Source: Cristatella mucedo
Taxonomy: Eukaryota; Bryozoa; Phylactolaemata; Cristatellidae
Length of the DNA stretch: 64,000 nt
Reading direction: 5' to 3'
Assembly: GCA_009760855.2 (NCBI GenBank)
Contig: WPIO01000027.1
Location: 4,222,501 to 4,286,500 of the forward strand
Position numbers and translations under genes: made by a program. The notes beneath the pieces were generated by a model. The model was not told the origin of the DNA. It was given only the letters and a program-made list of their open reading frames with translations, and did not search any database. Shown piece after piece: positions 56,046 to 64,000 of the stretch; the first letter of the stretch is position 1; each line of letters opens with the position of its first letter.

Positions 56046-57250
56046 TTTCGAGTGTATATGCAGCCGTTTGCTTGACATGGATTGTAGAGGAGGAACGAAG
56101 TGGATGAACGTTAAGGAAAAACGTAGGTAACCGCTCAGCAATTAGTATTTTTATACATGAGGACTAGAAAGTTTCTGTAAGTGGTTTCCCATCATGTGAA
56201 ACATGCCAAATTAATTACCCCTCTTCCAAAACTCCATCGATTATATAGTGTATTTTCAAATTACTATGGTTTTGATGTCACAATGTATGTTGCGACCGCC
56301 GAAATGCCAGGCATTGATGCATGTAGTCGCCTTACCCCAGTCGGCTGACGTCCATGGAATTCCACGTCGCAGAAGTGCACCTGTGCCTCTTCCTTCCAGA
56401 CGTCTGAATGCTGCCCCTTTTCTCGATAGCTTGCTTTCAAAGGCACTTTGACAAGAGCTAATCTAGCGAGATATGCCCACTTGGTGGGAGTACTGTGCTG
56501 CTTGTGTATTAAACATTGGCATTGTTTTTGTCTTGCCATATGTACACTGATTTTTTGCTTATTAAAGTCGAAGTTACTAAGCAATTGTCCTCCAATGTAA
56601 TGCTTTGGGTTGTATTATACAAAAATCTTTGTCAGGCAGTCCTCGAAATGGCAGACTGTCGTGTCTTCTTATCATGTTTGAGATCTTTTCGGTTTCTGCA
56701 TATGTTCAGGCAAGAGTGCTGTACCAGTTTCGAAAGGTTCCTTGATTCCTTTTTTTCACACTGCAGATAGCTCTGTATGCATACTACATTCTACTATGCA
56801 CACAAGTAATTTCTTGCATCGTTTTTTGAACATGGTCTGGCTGCGAAAGTGCACAATTAGATGTTTCAAACTTGGACTTGTTGCTGAGAAGTGCCCACTT
56901 GGACTGTTGGTGAGAAGTGCTCACCCAATCCAATCACAGGGAAATTGTTTCGAAAGTAGGATACCTGGTACATTACATTTTTGATGTATGCTACAAAATA
57001 TGTTTCGAAAACCGTGACTGTCGGAGGCAGAGGAAGGCATTTTTAGAGGCGGCCAAGACATTTCATGTTTGCTCCCAGAGAGCAATCGAGAGCCAGTTGC
57101 ATTCACCAGTTTCCACAATTATTGCTTCATCAATGGAGTCCTACCTTATGGTGGAGTTTTTCAGCTTGCTAAGTTATGCAGTGAATGCAATTTTATGTTC
57201 ATTTCGGGGTATCTGAATCTTTCGGGCAAGTACTGAATATGTTAATACTG
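56046..57250. other. Unassigned, intron-like
   Basis: No repeat or gene recognised. A minus-strand segment ending near 56330 with a GTAAGG donor (text KASYREKGQHSDVWKEEA) could be an exon, but I could not identify it. Confidence 0.45.
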
Positions 57251-57254
57251 TATG

Positions 57255-57785
57255 CCTGTACACACATGCATCATAAACTGTGTGTCTACCACTTTTCACT
57301 GCCCTGCAATGGCTCCCCATCAAGCGACATATGGACTTCAAGGTTTCGTCACACTTTTATGTCCATTTATTCTCTTGCTCCGGCCTACCTATCCAAACTA
57401 CTTACCAATACTGACCAGGCATTTACCACTCTTTCATCTGACTCTGAGTCGTTTAGCTGTGCTTCGAACCAGCCTCATATCCTTTCTAGACCATACGTTT
57501 AGTTTATGTTCTCTCAAAGCCTGGAACCCACTCACGACCGATATCCCGACATCCTCTGACTTGACATTAGCAGTAGCACAAGCAGTAGCTAAAACATGCG
57601 CCTGTTACTCACAATATCAACCGGGTCCCTATTCCTATGAGTTATTCTGTATTATGTGTTAATGCTCGGTGACCCTTCACATTGTATCGCAAACCATAAC
57701 GACAATGCTACCTTTGCTGCATAAGTGACTAGAAAGAGATTTAGTTCCCTGGGAGTTAATACAAATGTCATTATTATTATTATTG
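57255..57785 (+). mobile_element. L2/CR1-like LINE, diverged 3' end
   Basis: Degraded C-terminal text (ACTGCCCTGCAATGGCTCCC, SLAPAYLSKLLT) is followed by 3' UTR words and GACTAGAAAGAGATTTAGTT with an (ATT)n tail near 57770-57785. Confidence 0.7.
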
Positions 57786-57789
57786 CTAT

Positions 57790-58440
57790 ATTAGCATCAC
57801 TGCTCTGTTTCCTAGCCATTTTAGTAAGACGTTTTATTGACTCGTGACTGGCTCTTTACCTGAAGCAAAATATTTCTATGTCTAGGACACAGTCTTCAGG
57901 TGCTAAGGGCACAGTGTACCAAAGTGTGTCCTGATGATAGCATGGGCTGGCCTAATGTTTGCTGCCACTGGATTATACTTCGAATTCAGCTGGCAGCAGC
58001 ATTTTACCTCGTGTACAGTTTTTAGTTTGACTTGCTGATCCCACTGGGCCTTGTTAGCGCTGTCAAACCTGTAGGGTGCTGACGAAGGGGCTCCATGGGA
58101 TTAGTGATTTGCTTTGGTGCCTTTGGTTGTTGTTTGGTTATCAGCTGCCTGTAGCTGCCTCAGCCCTGGTGCGGGCTAGGCTGGCAGCAGCAGATATGTA
58201 GTCGTCTGACATGTGCCCTGCTGATGGTTCCTTTGATGTAAGAGAAAACCTGCATTTTACTAGACGTTATGATTTGGTCAGCAGTGCTACAGCCCCTACT
58301 TACCTGAAAGAGGTTAGGCAAGCAGTCCTAGTATTTGGGCACAAATTCCATGTTTCGAAGGAGGTCGCCCTCTTCTTCGACCGATTGATTGGTCGAGCTG
58401 ATTTAACAGCCTTTTTTGTATAGTGGCGTAAGGACCTAAC
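57790..58440. other. Unassigned stretch
   Basis: No gene recognised. The frame at 58211-58423 runs into the SINE and has no domain. Confidence 0.5.
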
Positions 58441-58444
58441 TGGC

Positions 58445-58605
58445 TTGCCGTAATTGCTCACTAGGTAAGGCGGTTGCTTTTCACGACCTCGGCCCCTAGG
58501 TCGTGGGTTCGAATCCTGTGGTGGGCGATCCTTTATTGCCACTGCAAGCGGTGGTGATAGCCGTCAAGGCTCTTCTGTCGCTATATATAGGCTGTTAAAT
58601 CGGCT
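58445..58605 (+). mobile_element. tRNA-derived SINE, family A
   Basis: A-box region TTGCTCACTAGG and B box GGTTCGAATCC at 58506-58516, then the body GGGCGATCCTTTATTGCC, CAAGCGGTGGTGATAGCC and CTTCTGTCGCTATATATAGG. Closely similar to 33878-34040. Confidence 0.85.
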
Positions 58606-58614
58606 AGTATTTTT

Positions 58615-58735
58615 TTTATCACCACCGTTTTCAGTGGGCAACACAGGATCACCCAGTGCAGAACTTGAACCCACAACTTGGGTTGTGAAGAGCAAACGCC
58701 TTTTACTCGTAGGCTCAGACTTGCCAAGCAGGACG
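58615..58735 (-). mobile_element. tRNA-derived SINE, family A, reverse copy
   Basis: The plus strand reads TATCACCACCGTTTTCAGTG, then CACCCAGTGCAGAACTTGAA and CCCACAACTTGGGTTGTGAA, the reverse of a family A element. It lies 10 bp from the forward copy, tail to tail. Confidence 0.7.
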
Positions 58736-60394
58736 AGTGAGAGCAGCAGGAGCTGGTCAGTCTCAGCTGGAGACTACTGCTCAGGCTACTGCTTCGGATG
58801 GGCCATAGAGCTGTTGCTATTTGTTTGTCACATCGCTGCCTTATTTATCCCACTGGTCAGGCTAAAGCCTGTAAACCGTTGGCAAAGTTATGAAATGTAC
58901 CTTGAGCTCGAAAGGCATGCTTGATGGACCTTGTGACCGACCATGCAATCTTCGTGTTCATCGTGCCAGTCATTTTGCATTCTGATTCTGGCACGAGTCT
59001 TCTAGATGCCATGCTTGAGTGCTGTAGCTCCAGGAAATATGCCATTGTGAGAGTGTACATGTTGACTTAACCACCAGCCCTTCACACACATTTGGCCTCT
59101 CGGTCACAGGATCTTTATTCTTTGTCCTAAAAAAAAATGCAAAGACTACATTTAAGGTTGGCTACTATAACTTAGCCATATGTATTGCACTGTCGATGCC
59201 CCTATGTTGCTGCATTGCTGTTTCTCCCTTCTGTTTCATTTGGATGGTGCTGTGAAAATCTATCCTCGAAAACCACATCTATTTCCAAGCCTCGTCAAAT
59301 GCCAGATAAGTTTATTTAGCATGTCCCCCACCCAGTAGGCTAACCAATGTCATTTGCATGCCTAATTTGCCACATATATTGCTTTTCATTACTAATCCTA
59401 ACTTCTAGGCACAGTTTTCTGTCCTTTTGTCAGAAAGTTCTATGATCTTGGAGGTTTTGTCTTGATACCCGAGTTGTATGGATTTTTCGGGCCTGCACTA
59501 TCTATACAGTGCTAACACAAAACTGTATGGACCTTAGGAATCGAGACAAATCTTTAACATTTCCGAGTTATACCAAAGCAAGGCTAAAAGACTACCGAAA
59601 AGTAGGATTAGTACGAGGAAATGTGCCAAGTATCCCCATCTCGAAAAACGCATTTCTAAGAGTGTATCGATTGCTTCTTTATAAATGGTCAAGGTTTGAG
59701 GCTTGCAAAAATTCGCAATGCAGTTAGAACGAGAAATCAGCCAACTATGTTTGCTGATGAAAAAAGAGCCGCGAGACCGTATTTAGAACTGCCACCCAAA
59801 GTTGAAAAATAATCTGCAATTCTAAAACCATGGGATTTACATATATTATGTTTCCAATATATTAGGATAATTTAGTTCTATTTAATACATGAATTTGGCA
59901 CAGAGAAAGTTAAGACATGAGTTAGTTTGAAGAATTCTTTAATTTGGTATGTGTAAGAAAATGCTGTTGGTTGGTTTATTCTTTTTACCGTATGTAACAT
60001 TGATTTGTTGCTTAGTTTTAAACCATGTAGAAACTATGGTTGTGAATGTTAAAAAGAGCACGCCTGTAACCTTCGATGGTTGCTGAGAAAATGCCAGACA
60101 AGATTGTTGAGATGCATTTTTTAGAGAGTGGCATACTTTTTGCATCCAGTAAATCGTACTTGGCTGTGTGCAAAATAGTGCCCGGACCTAAAAAATGATT
60201 TCTGGGAAAATGGTAGCAATGTCAGAAGCAAGAAATTGCTTTAGAAACTAAAAAAGGGTCACTGTGCATGTTTTGGCTCCCCCAAAGCAAACCGAGTTGG
60301 AAGCATGCACGATTTGTTATAAATATTGCTAGACCTTGCGAATTCCTTGTTCTCGGGGAAATGTTTTTGGCTGGTAGTCCATAAAATACTTATT
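58736..60394. other. Unassigned, intron-like
   Basis: AT-rich, no repeat or gene recognised. A segment following CTAACTTCTAG near 59409 (AQFSVLLSESSMILE) has only a weak donor and is not called. Confidence 0.45.
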
Positions 60395-60830
60395 TGTATG
60401 CTCCCCTATGAGAACTAAATCTCTCTAGGCACTTTGCATATGTTGGAAAGGAAGCTTTAATTGGTTAGTGATAACATGCACAGTGTCAACATGCATGAGT
60501 GCACAAAGATCAACCTACATGGACCCAGTGAAAGTTTGTGGAATGAGGTGGGCTTTTAGCTTTTTAAAGGCTGTCAATTGATGTTGTTGATCAGTTGAGT
60601 GTGTTCCAAACTTCGAGAGCATAGGAAGTGAGAGCTGGGTCTTCAAAGGATTTGAAGTTGGTTAGAGGCACAGCTTAACAACTTGAGCAGATGGTATGCT
60701 GCCTAGCCTGATTGGGAAGTCGTTCGGATAGGTTGGCGAGATCAAGAGAATGAATGGACCTTGAAGGAAGTGACCAAGTCTTTAAGTAGATACACTGCTT
60801 GAATAGGAGCCAATTCAGGTTCCACTCTTT
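60395..60830 (-). mobile_element. L2/CR1-like LINE, diverged 3' end
   Basis: Reversed hairpin words (GAGAACTAAATCTCTCTAGG, CACTTTGCATATG) and reversed 3' UTR (AACATGCACAGTGTCAACAT), then TCTTCAAAGGATTTGAAGTT. Frames are lost. Confidence 0.65.
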
Positions 60831-61891
60831 CACTGTCTTTCTTTTTTGCCCGCTCTCTGTCTGGCTTTCACTCTTTCATGCTCTTTCTCCTCGTTCTTTG
60901 TCTTGTGTGTGTTTGTATGTTTGTGCATATTAAAAAAATAGTTGTGAAAAGCCACATCAGTCTGTTTTAATGCCCGAAGGTTGCTACATCCGACATACTA
61001 CATCGGCAGGTTGAGCTATGTGTATTAGGAAATACTTCGGTGGCTTTTAAGGCATTTACAAATCCTCATGGTAAGCGATAGATACTCTGCTTCTAACCTT
61101 ATGACGAAGCAATTGGAGTCTCTTGCCATGGAAGTTTTGATTGTACCATGTCATGAACACATGCCTCACGAAGTATGGAAGTGAAATATGTAGCAATTAG
61201 CAAAGCAAACTCTTCTTGAAACACCAGAGCTTTTCAAATAAGCAGGCTTCCGTGTGAGAGCATCCTAAGGATTAGAACACAGATGCACCGACAGGAAGTT
61301 GCATGCTTTGACGGAAGCGCCGACCATTCTTTTCCTAAGCATCGCCTAGTCTTAGCCTACTAAAGCTCGAGAATTCCGCTTTTTGGTTTCTCTTTATCAG
61401 GTACTCATATATTTGATAATCTTCGTTATTTGTGAAAATAATAAAATTTAGAGTGTGGACCGAAGAATAATCTTCTTTTGGCACCGGATGGCAGAACAAG
61501 GTATCTACCATCTTTAAGCTACTTGCAGACATGGTGCTCCATAATTATGTGGCCTGTTGTGCTTGATGTGGCAATATTTCAGTCGAATCGTTAAGCTTCG
61601 TTGGATGTAGTCAAAGGGCAGATCGTTAGTGGTTTGATATTTGGGTTGAGGTAATAGGTAGTCTGGCCTTCTGGCCTTGCCCACTTCTTTGCCACACTAG
61701 TTACAAATTTTCTTTGGACTGGCTTGGTCTCTTGAAATTGATTGGCAAGTTAGATCGAGTTAGTTGCCCATCTGATTCTTTTGGTGAAGGTTTAGTTCTG
61801 ATGGAATGAGGTCGTGCAGTGTTTTTTGTTCACTTCCAGGCACTACTTGTCTGCATTGCTGCTTGTCAGTTTTTTCCCTTCTTTTATAGGG
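60831..61891. other. Unassigned, intron-like
   Basis: CT-rich tract near 60830-60910, then AT-rich sequence without recognised features. The right end supplies the TTTTATAG acceptor for the exon at 61892. Confidence 0.5.
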
Positions 61892-62039
61892 TGGCGGTAC
61901 ACTGACTATAACACTCGTCGATGACTGGGGTCTGGGGGATCCCCACACACAACTACTGTTGAAGTTTGTTGGCTCGTCACTGGAAAGGAACATCATAGCC
62001 ACTGTGGTGACTCCTAGAATTGCATGCATTGACATTCCA
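61892..62039 (+). CDS. Internal exon of an unidentified gene
   Basis: Strong splice sites: a pyrimidine tract with TTTTATAG before, and CCAG|GTAAGA after. Frame 0 is open for 49 codons plus 1 nt: GGGTLTITLVDDWGLGDPHT, then QLLLKFVGSSLERNIIATVV and TPRIACIDIP. Composition is protein-like, with alternating hydrophobic strands. I do not recognise the family. Neighbouring exons were not found. If real, the gene runs on the plus strand and continues beyond this region. Confidence 0.55.
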
Positions 62040-62104
62040 GGTAAGAATGGGTGGTGGGGCTACAGCCTACATTTGTTGGAAATGTGTAATATTGTAATAA
62101 TTGT

Positions 62105-62715
62105 GTTTAGATAAAGGTACCACAGCCAAGTTTGTCCGTGCATTTGTGACATCCCATAGAGATGTGTGTACCTTTGTCTTTGCTGGTCTTCCTGGTTGTG
62201 CAATAGATTGCTTCAGATAATGTAAAATTCGGCCTGTAGGCTTGTCTTTCGTGAATGTCAGAACCCCGTAATATACTTACCCACTTACCAGTGACCTGCA
62301 CTAGCTCCCGATCAAGAAGCGCTTCGACTTCAAGGTTACTTGTATATCTTTTCACTGTCTTCTTCCGGCTGAAATCCCTTGTCCTGGTTTCTCATCTTAC
62401 CAGGTGCTCATTGGTTCCAGATGATTGGCAGTTCATCTAACCAACCTCAAATCCTTTTGAGATCGCGTCCTCAGTTCCTATGCTCCCTCAGCACGGAACT
62501 TGTAACCGACTGATCTCACAACATCCCCCGACTTGACATGAAGCCAAAAGCCTGCTTGCATAGCTCAGAGCATTAGCTTTGTCCACTTATATTGTCCTCT
62601 CAATGTGCCTAGGCGTGCTGAAATTTTAGTGTCCTTATTCAGCTTGCATATCTTTTTTGCCTTTATGAAGTGCCTTAGTAGAGATTTATTTCTTTTATGG
62701 TGCAATGCAATTCTA
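62105..62715 (+). mobile_element. L2/CR1-like LINE, diverged C-terminal part and 3' end
   Basis: Landmarks are AGATAAAGGTACCACAGCCA (LDKDTTAK region), GTCTTTCGTGAATGTC, GACCTGCACTAGCTCCCGAT and a 3' UTR ending CTTAGTAGAGATTTATTTCT. It starts 65 bp after the exon at 61892-62039. No open frame. Confidence 0.65.
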
Positions 62716-63785
62716 CTTCTAATAGCATATACCCATGAAAAATCATGGGAATTTTAAATTTTGCACTACAATGGGGGCCCGAGTATCGATCCGTTTAGCT
62801 AGTGGTAATTCTTGCTGGTAAACCCGACCTACTTTCATGCAAGGTCACCATACAAGGTCACCCAAGTTGTTAAATGCTCGAATCTTACCTTAATCTCTTT
62901 CTATTTTTGACCTTGTCCTGAGTGAGGCTTTTGTTGAGCTCTGACAACACGAAGCTTCTGTGCTTCCTCTTCAGTCTCTTCCTGTGGGAGTGTTTGTCAT
63001 ATACGACGATTCTGTTGAGTTTTGGCAGTGTGGCACTGAGTGGCTTTCTTTGTTGCTTGTTTTTCGCATTGTTTGCTATAGGTTCGTTTGTATTCTGCTT
63101 ACTCGTATATGCAAATCCCAATTCATTGCTGGAAAAACTTGCCGATCTGCAATCGTGGGCGGAAACTACAGGCTTTATATTGAATATTTATATGAAATAG
63201 CATGCATCCGTGAATAATCTCGGAAAACCAACTTTGATCTGGAAGTGGGGCCAGAGTGATTGGTGGCCTAGCTTGTGAGCCCGCCCCTCTGGCTGCCAAG
63301 CTTAGGATTCTTATTCGTCAGCTCCAGATAGCGAATCAGCATCGAGGTGCATCTACAGAACATAAAGTCGTGCTCATAGTCTTTAAATTTATACTAAATA
63401 TTTATTTTGCTTTATAAATAGAATCTGCATGTGAAGAATCACGGGCAAATTCGAATTATGCATAGGCATTTATGCTTGATGCTTACCAAAGGCAGGCACC
63501 ACATGACTTCCGGTCGGTCACTCTGGTAGCTTCCCTATACACTAACTCAGGTGGTCAAGCGGAAGCCGGGAAGCGCTAGTCGGCAATTAGGGCGACAGCC
63601 AAGGGAGGAAGGCCATGGCCACCCTTTGAAACCTGTTTAAGTTCATAGTCATGTGAAGTTCTAAGATTTCAATACTTAATTTTAACTATGAGCTTACATG
63701 CTGCAGCTACTTATGCAAATTAGATTATCTACTTTTTTGACACGGCACTCATCATTGCTGTATTGTAGTAAAAACCAAAACAAAC
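62716..63785. other. Unassigned, with an ambiguous exon-like segment
   Basis: 62889-63014 looks exon-like on the minus strand (AAG|GTAAGA donor), but two frames are equally plausible: a basic KHSHRKRLKRKHRSF frame, or EETEEEAQKLRVVRAQQK ending in a stop. No call is made. The rest shows nothing. Confidence 0.35.
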
Positions 63786-63787
63786 GA

Positions 63788-63955
63788 GCTGATTCAACGG
63801 CCTCTTTTGTATAGCGACAGAAGAGCCTTTACGGCTGTCACCACTGCTTGCAGCAGCAATAAAGAATCGCCCACTGCAGGATTCGAACCCACGGCCTCGG
63901 CCGGAGGTCGTGAAAAGCAACCACCCTACCTAGTGAACCGTCACGGCTCACCTCC
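63788..63955 (-). mobile_element. tRNA-derived SINE, family A
   Basis: Near full length on the minus strand: head GAGCCGTGACGGTTCACTAG, B box GGGTTCGAATCC, body to ATACAAAAGAGGCCGTTGAA. Confidence 0.85.
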
Positions 63956-64000
63956 ACGCAAAGGGCATAATGTGAATGTGACATTAGCAACTGTGACGAA

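Noticed and set aside
56325-56465. Minus-strand exon ending GGTAAGG (REKGQHSDVWKEEA)
   Set aside because: Acceptor is weak (ATTAG), protein unidentified, no neighbouring exon. Left as a note only.
58300-58370. Minus-strand exon with CAG|GTAAGT
   Set aside because: The bases before the donor look more like a polypyrimidine acceptor, and no coding frame of recognisable content ends there.
58445-58520. tRNA gene
   Set aside because: Same reason: a dispersed family A SINE copy.

Overview
This is eukaryotic nuclear DNA from an animal, most likely a repeat-rich invertebrate. Spliced genes have GT-AG introns, and three conserved nuclear genes can be recognised: GTF2H3, HSCB and TONSL. There are long introns, tRNA-derived SINEs, an L2/CR1-type LINE family, Tc1/mariner and pogo/Tigger DNA transposons and many microsatellites. 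No operon, Shine-Dalgarno signal, CRISPR array or prokaryotic gene is visible. The phylum cannot be fixed from the sequence alone.

Layout. (1) 722-32257, plus strand: the C-terminal part of GTF2H3 (TFIIH p34) as eight small exons whose phases all match. They are spread over 31 kb of introns filled with LINEs, SINEs and a 170-bp satellite that changes orientation in mid-array. (2) 32258-35388: intergenic, with two SINEs. (3) 35389-36295, minus strand: HSCB, complete in two exons. It faces GTF2H3 tail to tail. (4) 36296-40312: a pogo remnant, GC-rich unassigned DNA and two adjacent LINE copies. (5) 40313-42849, minus strand: a large GC-rich 3' exon of TONSL (UBL-like domain plus leucine-rich repeats), with a tentative upstream exon at 43073-43130. 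No TPR or ankyrin exons were found in the 20 kb to its right. (6) 43131-64000: mostly transposons and intron-like or intergenic DNA. One convincing but unidentified plus-strand exon lies at 61892-62039, and there is a CpG-rich stretch near 51.5-52.3 kb.

The three genes are unrelated housekeeping functions: nucleotide-excision repair and transcription (GTF2H3), mitochondrial Fe-S cluster transfer (HSCB) and replication-fork repair (TONSL). They do not form an operon-like system.

Repeats dominate. By hand tally, roughly a quarter of the window is one L2/CR1-like LINE family in more than 20 pieces. All are broken or truncated. Its 3' end is a hairpin followed by (ATT)n. One of the two SINE families carries the same 3' hairpin, which suggests it uses the LINE machinery. 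Other items of interest are an identical 174-bp unit repeated upstream of the LINE endonuclease frame, two snap-back hairpins with 22-bp arms, a probable solo LTR inside a LINE, an insert inside another LINE with a short basic frame starting MPPKRKG, and a third interspersed repeat family with an (ACATT)n tail. All identifications come from reading motifs and splice phases by eye; no database search was run.
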